A stretch of DNA of 11,718 nt. It comes from HGM04593 sp964470845. GTDB taxonomy: Bacteria > Bacteroidota > Bacteroidia > Bacteroidales > Bacteroidaceae. The position numbers and the translations under genes are program-made. Shown here piece by piece: positions 1 to 7,010 of this stretch; positions within the stretch are counted from its first letter, which is position 1; the number at the start of each line of letters is the position of its first letter. The DNA is taken from positions 1 through 11,718 of the forward strand of contig CAYYEL010000067.1 of NCBI GenBank assembly GCA_964470845.1, written 5' to 3'. Below the pieces are notes generated by a model, which had not been told where the DNA came from, did no database searches, and saw nothing but the letters and a program-made list of their open reading frames with translations.

Positions 1-2
1 AA

Positions 3-56
3 ATATCAATCATTTCAAAGAACTATTTCGATTTTTTAGTGGACACTAATGACTAA
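3..56 (+). CDS. 3' end of an unidentified upstream gene (partial)
   Basis: The frame starting at base 3 is open from the window edge and ends at TAA 54-56. It encodes about 17 residues, ending FLVDTND, with ordinary protein-like composition. An ATG at 49 overlaps this stop, which is the usual arrangement of translationally coupled operon genes. The piece is too short to assign a family. It could also be chance, or it could be continuous with the next gene through a frameshift near base 50. Confidence 0.35.
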   Translation: MSIISKNYFDFLVDTND

Positions 57-151
57 AAATAAAAAATGTATCTGAATTATATAAATGTCAAGAGCAATAC
101 AAAGATGTATTAAAAATAGCAAAACTACTGAGTGAGGAAACATGGAAAAAA

Positions 152-550
152 ATGATGGAGCTTTTGCTTGAAATAACAGTCAAAGGTGAAAGGAAAAATG
201 CAGATTTAATTAATCGAATGAGAAAAGTTCTTGAAGATGCGATGCCTGCATTAAAAGGATGTGGATACAAATACTTTACTACAACAGACAAGGAATCCTT
301 AAACGATCTATCTGTTTATATTGGTAAAGATGAAACTATACCAGTATATATTCAACGTGCTTTCCATACTTTGACAAATATTAGTCAGGATGGTTCTCAT
401 AGTAAAAGCATTTCCTCTAAATTAGAGGTAGACCTTGATGTTTCAACTCTTAAAGCTCCCTATTTATTAAGGAGTAGTCTATATGAGCTTTGTAATATCT
501 TAATATGGATTGGCGACAGATACAAATTATGCAAAGAACGATTGAAATAA
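152..550 (+). CDS. Small helical protein, HEPN/DUF4145-like feel, function unknown
   Basis: The first in-frame ATG is at 152 and gives 132 residues. The same frame is open back to base 53 and reads like protein (SELYKCQEQYKDVLKIAKLL) without an ATG, GTG or TTG. An ATG at 49 is one frame off; a single extra A in the run 61-66 would join it, so the true product is probably about 167 residues with a base missing here. The protein is mostly helical, with a basic N-terminal half. The C-terminal half carries NISQDGSHS and then a hydrophobic helix (LYELCNILIWIGDRY), a layout that recalls the C-terminal helices of HEPN/DUF4145-type modules. That resemblance is by eye and weak. No catalytic residues can be named. 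The end overlaps the start of the next gene, so the two are probably co-translated partners. Confidence 0.7.
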   Translation: MMELLLEITVKGERKNADLINRMRKVLEDAMPALKGCGYKYFTTTDKESLNDLSVYIGKDETIPVYIQRAFHTLTNISQDGSHSKSISSKLEVDLDVSTLKAPYLLRSSLYELCNILIWIGDRYKLCKERLK

Positions 551-1018
551 ATGCAGATATTTATAAAGAATTAAAGAAAACGTCTCTTTTCTTTGTAAAA
601 TATAATGAACGGTTATATTATGATGAGCGTGGAAATAAATACGATAACTCTGTATGGCAATCTGTAGACAAAGGTCTAGGGATAAGTTTTCACGCTGAAA
701 AATTCGGCCAAAGCAATTTAGGCTACTGTTTATGCATAATTGATAAAGTCGAGCCGTGTTACGACAATAGCGGCAAGTCTCTTGATGATAAAGTTAGTAT
801 TATCATTCATAATGCCACAACATATAATGAGAATGATTGTTCAATCATTCTCAACAACTGTATAACTCGTAGCAGTGATAAGGAAGATAAGTTTTATTTC
901 ATAGAGTTGCTATGGTTTCTTGACAAGAATGGTGTCAATAAAAATACCATAATTAAAGCTATTAATAAGTTCGATAACCGAGTAAAGCCATTTGTCTTAG
1001 ACATTCTTAGAAAGATTA
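529..1018 (+). CDS. N-terminal part of large zinc-ribbon protein, cut by scaffold gap
   Basis: This frame runs without a stop into the N-run at 1019. I take the ATG at 529 (MQRTIEINADIYKEL), which overlaps the previous gene by 22 bases. An earlier ATG at 505 is possible, but its extra eight codons look like a shadow of the upstream gene's tail. Neither start has a clear ribosome site, which is normal in Bacteroidetes. About 163 residues are visible, with mixed charged and hydrophobic composition and no signal peptide or membrane segment. The last codons before the gap (KPFVLDILRKI) are helical. The reading frame that continues after the gap is also open right up to it, so this is almost certainly one gene with 1029-3275. 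No family was recognised. Confidence 0.65.
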
Positions 1019-1028
1019 NNNNNNNNNN
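1019..1028. other. Scaffold gap (ten N)
   Basis: Ten N interrupt a coding region. The frame before the gap has codons starting at positions of the form 3n+1, and the frame after it starts at 3n. Exactly ten bases therefore cannot be right if the two parts are one gene: the true gap must leave remainder 2 when divided by 3. The N-run is best read as a placeholder of unknown length. Confidence 0.97.
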
Positions 1029-3275
1029 CATTTAAACAATCAAAATATTATAAAATCCGTATTTGATTCATTCAATAATCGGTATGATGTTTATATGCCG
1101 AAAATTATTACAGAAGCGTTACAATCGTGTAAACCGTCATGTAATAAGTATGATCTTAATATTTTTCAACTAATTGATGAGATTGTCGAAGTTGAAACAA
1201 CTAAGCAAACTCTAACTATATGTAAAAATAGCGAAAACCTTATCTTGAAATTACTCTGGTGGTCAAATACGGAAAATGCATTAAGCGACTATAAGATTCT
1301 GATACCACTGTTCTCAATGGTCGCAGAACCAATCAGATTAGATATAGTAAAGAGGTACTTTCATGACATACGATTGAAAAACACTTCCTTAGATACCGAT
1401 TTGCTGTCCCAATTTAAAGACAACCAATATAACGAGTTTATTTGTTATCGCTACGCAACAGAAACACCTGATGAACGCGTAATTCTGACTGTTCCATTGT
1501 TATGCGATAACATATTGACTCTCTATAATTCAAAAGGAAAAGCCTTCCAAACTTTTGATGGCATCCTGGATTTTGCAATAACTCATTGTGATAAAACACA
1601 TCCTGGCATAGACTTACAACTTGAACGTTTTATCCCTATATGCAAGAATAGTGCAGTCTATAATAGCTATTTTAAAGGTTTTATTGATTACAAACTTGTT
1701 TACAAACTGAATAAGAAAAGATTAACAAAATCTTTTTTATTGGATTGTATTAGAATTATTCTAGATAGTTATGGAAGAAGGGAAATGTACCCTGTATGCA
1801 AGTATGGCAATGATTCCCGCTTGGAAGATAGTTTATATGCAAAATGTTCGCAATCAATAACGAGCAAAAAAGGACAAAGCTATAAGCTAGAATGTATTGC
1901 ATACAAAAAGTATGAAGACAAATGGAAGATACCTTATACCCCTGAAAATATAGAAATACTAAATAGTTTTATAGCAAATAGAAATTTTAAAATTGACAAT
2001 TTAAGAGAGATTTCTATTGACATTAATATGGTTTCATTGGAAGATTTTCGCAATTATATTCTTTCATTGCCTTCAGAGTTTGAAAATACAGGAAACGAGG
2101 AGTTCCTCATTGATTCACATTCAAACAGTAAACAAACATATAAGCTGAGGTTAATCGATATGTGTTCTGATATTCTAAGAATGAGAATATTCCCTCAAAA
2201 AGGAGCATTAACAGGTAATCATTTTGATGTTTTTGGAATTTGGAAAGATATTAGTGCAAATATAAATCCATTGCAACTACAATCACCGGATTCTCCACAA
2301 TATATCGCTGCTAGAACAGAGTATTTGTCAAAAGAGGCAGATGAAGTTACTACAAGAACTATAGAATCTTTAAAAAAGCAACTTGGTATACAAGAATACA
2401 ATGGTCACTATTTTGAACTTAAATATGACAAAGTAACCCTTACCAAAATCATAAAAAAATATTATTTTAAGGGAACCATAACTGAGCACGACAAAATTTA
2501 TGAGCGTGAATTCCTTAGTACCTCTAATGCAGCAGGAGGCTATAGGCAATATTGTGCACCCAAATTGAGCGAAGTTAATAATCCAGCAATAGACCTTCCA
2601 TATTTTTGGTGTCGTGGTAAAGAATGCTTTCACAACAATCTAGAAAAACAAACTTTAAAAGAAACAAATGATTGGCATGAATACTCACTATACCATTTAA
2701 TAGAAATTATCGGATACCCCAAACTGCATGCAACAAAAGCAGGAAATGAGCCAGATCCTATTGTCCGGAATTTCATTGCGATAACAAATAAAGCAATGCA
2801 AAAATTTCGCAGATTAAAATGTCGAACTTGTGGCCATCTTATGTTTACCGATAAAAGCAGTGGATTTAATAGGTATAATTATTTCTCATGCATAAATCCC
2901 AATTGTCCAGAAATCAATAGACCTATATATCTTAATTTTTGTTATCATTGTAAAAAAGGGCTTATTGATTCACGTGATACAAAACAATGCCCTAACGGAT
3001 GGTATATTTGTCCTGCGTGTTTGGCTTGTTGCGATAATGAGCTATATGAAAGACAAGCACAACGCTATATACTATCAAATCGTCCTATTCCCGATAAAAT
3101 TATTAAGATGTTAGAACATGGTCATAATGATAAAGGAGAATATTTTTGTCCAGATTGTGGAACACAAATTCAAACACTAAAAGACAAGCAAGGTCATGAA
3201 TATCGCGAATGCACATCGTGTAAAAAAAAATATGACGCACCTCTAAAGAAGATAATAATTAAACACTTTATTTAA
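1029..3275 (+). CDS. C-terminal part of large protein with clustered zinc ribbons
   Basis: The frame is open from the gap to TAA at 3275, about 748 residues. The first internal ATG is at 1095, but the 22 codons before it also read as protein, so 1095 is not the true start. Numbering from the ATG at 1095, the first 570 or so residues are a mixed globular region without motifs I can name: no Walker A, no DEAD box and no clear nuclease signature. The last 150 residues hold cysteine pairs typical of zinc ribbons: C576/C579 with C599/C604, C616/C619 with C632 and C639/C642 (plus C645/C646), and C685/C688 with C706/C709. Such ribbons usually bind nucleic acid or organise a protein surface. No signal peptide is seen, so it is probably cytoplasmic. 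The gene overlaps its upstream partner and precedes a lipoprotein gene. Large uncharacterised proteins of this kind occur in defence islands, but this one is unassigned. Confidence 0.75.
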   Translation, partial: HLNNQNIIKSVFDSFNNRYDVYMPKIITEALQSCKPSCNKYDLNIFQLIDEIVEVETTKQTLTICKNSENLILKLLWWSNTENALSDYKILIPLFSMVAEPIRLDIVKRYFHDIRLKNTSLDTDLLSQFKDNQYNEFICYRYATETPDERVILTVPLLCDNILTLYNSKGKAFQTFDGILDFAITHCDKTHPGIDLQLERFIPICKNSAVYNSYFKGFIDYKLVYKLNKKRLTKSFLLDCIRIILDSYGRREMYPVCKYGNDSRLEDSLYAKCSQSITSKKGQSYKLECIAYKKYEDKWKIPYTPENIEILNSFIANRNFKIDNLREISIDINMVSLEDFRNYILSLPSEFENTGNEEFLIDSHSNSKQTYKLRLIDMCSDILRMRIFPQKGALTGNHFDVFGIWKDISANINPLQLQSPDSPQYIAARTEYLSKEADEVTTRTIESLKKQLGIQEYNGHYFELKYDKVTLTKIIKKYYFKGTITEHDKIYEREFLSTSNAAGGYRQYCAPKLSEVNNPAIDLPYFWCRGKECFHNNLEKQTLKETNDWHEYSLYHLIEIIGYPKLHATKAGNEPDPIVRNFIAITNKAMQKFRRLKCRTCGHLMFTDKSSGFNRYNYFSCINPNCPEINRPIYLNFCYHCKKGLIDSRDTKQCPNGWYICPACLACCDNELYERQAQRYILSNRPIPDKIIKMLEHGHNDKGEYFCPDCGTQIQTLKDKQGHEYRECTSCKKKYDAPLKKIIIKHFI

Positions 3276-3300
3276 GTCGCCAATATATAACAGTAACCCT

Positions 3301-4287
3301 ATGAAACAAATAACTTTCATATATATACTTTTTCTTACCATTGCTGTTATTTCAGGATGTTATAACAACAAAGCACAAATACATGTAGAAAGTAATAATG
3401 AGAATCCCAAGGAACAAGTATGTGTAGCGTCTTGTGAACAAAATGATACTGTCTTATGGGATACTTGGTTTAAAGAAAATAATAAATGTTACATTTATTA
3501 TTTTAATGAGACGAAAGAAAAATACACTAGAACAATAAACGATTTGTTATCCCTATTCTATAATGGTAACGACTCATTAAAAAGTAATTACAGAATGATT
3601 GAATGGAGACTTAATAAGTTTTATCCAATTATAGATGATGCTTCAAATGAGTTGAAAAAATATAATAATATTGAGAAACAGATTGACTCACTGCTTAACT
3701 TTGAAGTAGAGAAGGATGGTTATCAAGTGCGTCATAAATCGGCACTAACACGATTTTTGTATGAGTTCAGGCTTAAAATGCTTGAGGAGAAGCTAAGAAA
3801 TTCAATTGAGGACGCAGAAATTAAACTGTTACTAGACAAAGAAATCAAGCTTTGGTATCAATATTCAAACGCAACTTCCGATGCGTTTGAGAAAATTGTT
3901 TTAAGAAAGTATAACTACAATCTTAAAGCGGTGTTTTGGAACAATTATGATTTTGACATAATGAATCATAGGATTAACTCATTATTGTATCTATATTTTA
4001 AGGATTCTTTGACACATAAAAGCAATTGCACATATGATTGGAAGAATGTAGAATCTAGTTATAGGCAAATACAAAAAAGTATAAAGCTAGAGAATGATTC
4101 TGATTATGAATATTCGTATGAAGAACAGAAGAAGTCGCTAAGTGATGACAAAAACTCTTTCATAAGGTTTATGGATGTACATTCTATGCTTTTGAAGAAA
4201 TTAGGCCTAGACGACAACGGGTATATGTTGGATCTTAAGGTACTAGTTCTAGATAAGTTTCTTGATGGTTATAATACGCTTCGCTAA
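3301..4287 (+). CDS. Lipoprotein of unknown function
   Basis: The protein has 328 residues. It starts with a classic type II signal: a short basic start, a hydrophobic stretch and the lipobox ISG-C with Cys20 as the lipidated residue. It should therefore be anchored in the inner or outer membrane, facing the periplasm or the surface. The mature part is highly charged, almost entirely helical, and rich in Lys, Asp, Glu, Asn and Tyr, with stretches that could form coiled coils (around residues 100-180). A segment with alternating Trp/Tyr and charged residues near the middle vaguely recalls LprI/DUF1311-type periplasmic proteins, but the spacing and cysteines do not match well enough to call it. 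The ATG lies 25 bases after the stop of the zinc-ribbon gene, with no obvious promoter between, so they are probably co-transcribed. Confidence 0.8.
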   Translation: MKQITFIYILFLTIAVISGCYNNKAQIHVESNNENPKEQVCVASCEQNDTVLWDTWFKENNKCYIYYFNETKEKYTRTINDLLSLFYNGNDSLKSNYRMIEWRLNKFYPIIDDASNELKKYNNIEKQIDSLLNFEVEKDGYQVRHKSALTRFLYEFRLKMLEEKLRNSIEDAEIKLLLDKEIKLWYQYSNATSDAFEKIVLRKYNYNLKAVFWNNYDFDIMNHRINSLLYLYFKDSLTHKSNCTYDWKNVESSYRQIQKSIKLENDSDYEYSYEEQKKSLSDDKNSFIRFMDVHSMLLKKLGLDDNGYMLDLKVLVLDKFLDGYNTLR

Positions 4288-4386
4288 AATAAAAAAACAC
4301 CTTGAGTTTGATTAGAAACGCATCAAATACCAAATCACTTACCTGTATGAATGCAGCACGTTTTTGATTAAAATAGTTACTGAAAT

Positions 4387-4578
4387 TTGTGTTCAGTTGC
4401 TGAATTTGGTATCAAGGCTTCGGTTTTGAGTGAAACAATCAACGGTAAGCGTTCTGTTTCGTTGAATGTTGCTGTTGCTATTGAAAAGGTGTTGGAAATT
4501 CCTGCAGATGTGTTGATATACAACATGCAGACACAGTACGACCTTGATGAGGCCAAAATTGCGCCTCGTGGGAATTAA
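4387..4578 (+). pseudogene. Truncated HigA-type (XRE) antitoxin remnant
   Basis: About 63 codons match the C-terminal two thirds of a HigA-family antitoxin. GIKASVLSETINGKRSVS is the recognition helix and turn region, followed by AVAIEKVLEIPADVL and the family-typical MQTQYDLDEAKI. The N-terminal helix that should precede it is missing: an in-frame TGA sits at 4381-4383 and only a TTG at 4387 could start it. No HigB toxin is seen upstream. After the stop at 4576-4578 the same frame runs on with protein-like codons to a TGA near 4651, so an internal stop may also have arisen. The best reading is a decayed fragment of a toxin-antitoxin pair. Confidence 0.7.
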
Positions 4579-4687
4579 AGTGAAACAGTAGAAGAGACTA
4601 TACCTGTAAAAGGCCGTAATTTACTTAAGGAGGCTGCTCGTAAATTTGAATGAGCTTGTATGCTGTAGTCCTAAACCAATAGGCAAA

Positions 4688-4732
4688 TATCCCCCCGAAC
4701 CACCTATATAATTAAGGTAATCCGGGAGGATA
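4688..4732. repeat. Imperfect inverted repeat between two remnants
   Basis: Two 17-base arms (4688-4704 and 4716-4732) pair at 13 of 17 positions around an AT-rich loop of 11 bases (4705-4715). The element lies just past the 3' end of the dead recombinase gene (minus strand) and after the antitoxin remnant (plus strand), where a two-way terminator or an element end would sit. Neither side has a long T-run, so a canonical Rho-independent terminator is not supported. Confidence 0.45.
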
Positions 4733-4747
4733 ATTGTGTTTGGTAGT

Positions 4748-4936
4748 TTAGAATGTCAGACAGTCGTATGTTTCTAGTATCTCCTCTTGTCGCAATCCAA
4801 GATAGCGTTTGGTAATTGCAACGCTACTGTGGTTGAAGAGCTCCATCTGCTTCACCAGTGCTAGCTCCGAGTTATCACTGTTCATATTGTAAACCTATCG
4901 TCCAAAGGTCTTGCATAGTGAGTGACAAGAGAAATT
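4748..4936 (-). pseudogene. Tyrosine recombinase C-terminal remnant
   Basis: Reading the minus strand upstream from the TAA at 4748-4750, the frame encodes the end of a Bacteroidetes-type tyrosine integrase. It shows the HxxR box region (HSLCKTFGR), then a segment ending in FNHSSVAITKRYLGL with the catalytic tyrosine, and a tail ending ETYDCLTF. Three things show it is dead. The HxxR arginine is Cys (TGC at 4913-4915, one base from CGC). An in-frame TAG sits at 4895-4897 right after FGR. The whole N-terminal and core region is absent, since stops appear again beyond about 4960. It probably once mobilised an element whose cargo included part of this neighbourhood. Confidence 0.85.
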
Positions 4937-4969
4937 ATTATGTATAACAATGCAGCCGACTCAAAAGCC

Positions 4970-5043
4970 CTATTGTTCTGCATTAGGAAAATATCGTTTC
5001 CATAAATCCAACACTCGCTTTTGATGGTCAAATCCATATCGAA
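4970..5043 (-). other. Short orphan reading frame, possible gene fragment
   Basis: On the minus strand, about 24 codons between the scar at 5044 and a TAG at 4970-4972 read as plausible protein (GFDHQKRVLDLWKRYFPNAE). There is no start codon of its own and the family is not recognised. It may be the tail of a gene lost when this stretch collapsed, or chance. Confidence 0.25.
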
Positions 5044-5112
5044 TTATTTTAATGTTTTACCATCGGTAGAGATATTCTTTCTTGAAGCTTCATCAATGAT
5101 TATAATCTTTCT
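5044..5112 (-). pseudogene. Chimeric scar: FMN-reductase start fused to flavoredoxin end
   Basis: On the minus strand one frame reads KIIIIDEASRKNIST followed by DGKTLK and a stop. The first part matches the start of the intact reductase at 6991 (MKKIIIIDGGPRKNMNT). The last part equals the end of the intact flavoredoxin at 5764 (DGKTLK, stop). At base level, 5092-5110 matches 6968-6986 at 18 of 19 positions, and 5051-5064 is identical to 5771-5784. In the intact operon these two anchors span about 1.2 kb; here they span 60 bases. The simplest account is a second copy of the gene pair that lost nearly everything between the two ends, with the frame kept by chance. It starts right after the stop of the gene at 5126. 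Confidence 0.7.
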
Positions 5113-5125
5113 TATCTTCTTAAGA

Positions 5126-5749
5126 TTATCTGATGAAATGCATAGCATTCCAAGGCTCATCAGCCGGACGTCCGGGTGCTTTCTCGCCGTTGGTTGATTT
5201 CAACAGCCAAGCCATATTACGGGCAAGTGTCTGCATAGTCTGCATTCCCTCTTTATCAATCGCAGCTTCACCGGGTGTTCTACCATAAACGATATTCCAG
5301 TATTGCGATGTTACTACTGGCATATTCATCATTTGGAAAGGCATATTCAATGTTTCAAAAGCAGCGGTTGCACCACCTCGGCGACACACGGCAATTGAGG
5401 CAGCAGGTTTTCCTGAAATATTAGCTCCATTTGAATAAAACGCACGTTGAATGACAGAGAGCAATGCTCCATTAGGCTGACCATAATAAACCGGCGAACC
5501 AACAATAAGAGCGTTTACATCTGCAAATTTTTCGGAAATCCGATTGCAAATGTCATCATCAAAGATGCAACGTCCTAAACCTTTGGCTGCACACCGGTCA
5601 CAGGCTGCACAGCCACGTATCGGTTTGTTTCCAATCCACATAATCTCACTCTCGATACCTTCTTTAGCAAGTTGTTTTGCAACCTCAGCCAAGGCTATGA
5701 ATGTATTCCCCTCTTGATGAGGACTTCCGTTAATGAGTAGTGCTTTCAT
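5126..5749 (-). CDS. Flavodoxin-fold NAD(P)H oxidoreductase, iron-sulfur flavoprotein type
   Basis: The 207-residue protein has the NADPH-dependent FMN reductase fold. The N-terminal strand and phosphate loop are LLINGSPHQEGNT (residues 4-16), and the second FMN-binding segment is VGSPVYYGQPNG. Between them lie C47, C50, C53 and C61, spaced CX2CX2CX7C. This matches the compact motif that holds a 4Fe-4S cluster in archaeal and bacterial iron-sulfur flavoproteins (Isf). It should therefore pass electrons between a ferredoxin-like donor or NAD(P)H and FMN in the cytoplasm; the physiological substrate cannot be told. It is the last gene of the operon, 14 bases after the flavoredoxin gene. It has the same general design as the gene at 6338 but is clearly diverged from it, so it is not a recent copy. 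Confidence 0.85.
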   Translation of the reverse strand: MKALLINGSPHQEGNTFIALAEVAKQLAKEGIESEIMWIGNKPIRGCAACDRCAAKGLGRCIFDDDICNRISEKFADVNALIVGSPVYYGQPNGALLSVIQRAFYSNGANISGKPAASIAVCRRGGATAAFETLNMPFQMMNMPVVTSQYWNIVYGRTPGEAAIDKEGMQTMQTLARNMAWLLKSTNGEKAPGRPADEPWNAMHFIR

Positions 5750-5763
5750 TCTTGTTTAATATT

Positions 5764-6327
5764 TTACTTCAATGTTTTACCATCCGAAAAAGCGTTGCCC
5801 ACACGTTCGCCCATTATCAGATAGCCGTGATGAACAGGTTCGTAAGTAATGAGTTGCATCTTCTCTACATCAGGCTTACCGTCTTCGGCCAAATAATTCT
5901 CATCGACAAGGATATTTACAATTTCGGCAATGAGGTTGTAGCCGCCTTCCGTTTCGTCAATCTTACGGAGAATACGGCATTCTAATGTCATTGGGAAGTT
6001 GGTAAATACGGGTGCGTTCACATTCTCGGCCTTGATAGCAGTCCATCCTGTCTTTTGTATCTTCCGAGGGTCGTTCTTTGCACTCACAATGCCTACAAAG
6101 TCCGAAGCCATCATTGTCTCCTTTGTGGCAAAAGCAACAGTAAACTCATCGCATCGTGCAAGATTCTCGGTTGTTGCGTGCGCTCCCATACAAATCATAA
6201 TCTCCTTACTGTCCCATTGGCCGCCCCATGCTGCGTTCATGGCATTGGGAGTTCCATCACTGTTATACGTACCGATGATCAGTACCGGTTGTGGGAGAAC
6301 CCACGGTTTCTGTCCAAAACTTTTCAT
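5764..6327 (-). CDS. Flavoredoxin-like flavin reductase family protein
   Basis: I choose the ATG at 6327 (MKSFGQKPWVLPQPVLIIGT), giving 187 residues, because the flavoredoxin family begins here and an AAGGA lies seven bases upstream. The longer frame from 6420 would overlap the previous gene by 83 bases with non-homologous sequence. The product has the split-barrel FMN-binding fold. It shows the family's early PVLIIGTYNSDGTPNAMNAAWGG segment in its parts (PVLIIGT, then NAMNAAWGG), the middle ATTENLARCDEFTV segment, and the C-terminal YLIMGERVGNAFSDGK. It binds FMN and acts as a one- or two-electron carrier or flavin reductase in the cytoplasm. It sits 10 bases after the reductase at 6338 and 14 before the one at 5749, so it probably works with them as an electron-transfer set. 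Confidence 0.9.
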   Translation of the reverse strand: MKSFGQKPWVLPQPVLIIGTYNSDGTPNAMNAAWGGQWDSKEIMICMGAHATTENLARCDEFTVAFATKETMMASDFVGIVSAKNDPRKIQKTGWTAIKAENVNAPVFTNFPMTLECRILRKIDETEGGYNLIAEIVNILVDENYLAEDGKPDVEKMQLITYEPVHHGYLIMGERVGNAFSDGKTLK

Positions 6328-6337
6328 AGGAATATCC

Positions 6338-6991
6338 TTATTGTTTGTTGTTAATAGTTTCTTCTGCCATTTGCAATCCTGCATCGTATGCCTTTTGCAA
6401 ATCCTCCTGCCAATGAGCATCGCGCCACTGCTGCTTTGCCTCTTCAGAGAATCCGCCTAATTCGTAGCGGTCGTAATGTGCCACTTGACAAGTGTTGTAG
6501 GCCACGATGCGTTGCGGCTCGCCAAGCGCCGTTGCGATACACCACTCCATCGAGCCAAAGCCGTTGCTGTTGTTACGTTCGGGAGTGCCATTCATCGTTG
6601 TAACAAGCACCACAGGCATACGCTTTGGTGCGGTTAGGCTGTAATCGTTGTACGAAAGCCACGGGAACGCCAAACGCTCCAAGAAAGCACGCATCTGCCC
6701 TGTAACTTCACCGAAGTAAATGGGCGAGCCGAGTACAAGACCATCTGTTTGTGCAATCTCCTCCAAAATAGGGGTCAGCCCATCTTTGAAACGGCAAATA
6801 TTCGCTGCCTTATCTTTTAGCTTGCAAGCCATACACGACATACAGCCCTTATAATCAAAATCATAGAGCCGCACTGTCTTAACCTCAATATCACTGCCAA
6901 CAGATTTTGCACCCTCGGCAAACTGTTGCAATAGTTGAGCGGTATTCATATTCTTTCGTGGCCCGCCATCAATGATTATTATCTTTTTCAT
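6338..6991 (-). CDS. Flavodoxin-fold NAD(P)H-dependent oxidoreductase with four-Cys motif
   Basis: The 217-residue protein begins MKKIIIIDGGPRKNMNTAQ, the strand and phosphate-binding loop of the NADPH-dependent FMN reductase family. The second flavin loop is LGSPIYFGEVTGQMRAFLERL. C50, C53, C56 and C66 form CX2CX2CX9C, like the Isf cluster motif but with a slightly longer last spacing, so a 4Fe-4S cluster is likely rather than certain. The expected role is reduction of a small molecule or partner protein using FMN. It is the second gene of the operon, 19 bases after the RibD-C-like gene and 10 before the flavoredoxin gene. Its first codons also occur in the scar at 5044-5112. Confidence 0.88.
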   Translation of the reverse strand: MKKIIIIDGGPRKNMNTAQLLQQFAEGAKSVGSDIEVKTVRLYDFDYKGCMSCMACKLKDKAANICRFKDGLTPILEEIAQTDGLVLGSPIYFGEVTGQMRAFLERLAFPWLSYNDYSLTAPKRMPVVLVTTMNGTPERNNSNGFGSMEWCIATALGEPQRIVAYNTCQVAHYDRYELGGFSEEAKQQWRDAHWQEDLQKAYDAGLQMAEETINNKQ

Positions 6992-7010
6992 AAATCAAAA
7001 GTTTACTTCT

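Noticed and set aside
4288..4386. Terminator after the lipoprotein gene (TTTGAT...ATCAAA)
   Set aside because: The stem is only six AT-rich base pairs with no following T-run.
6328..6420. N-terminal extension of the flavoredoxin frame to 6420
   Set aside because: It overlaps the upstream gene by 83 bases and its residues do not fit the family; the start at 6327 has a ribosome site.
5740..6603. Plus-strand open frames opposite the redox operon
   Set aside because: They are antisense shadows of three well-supported minus-strand genes, with unlikely composition.
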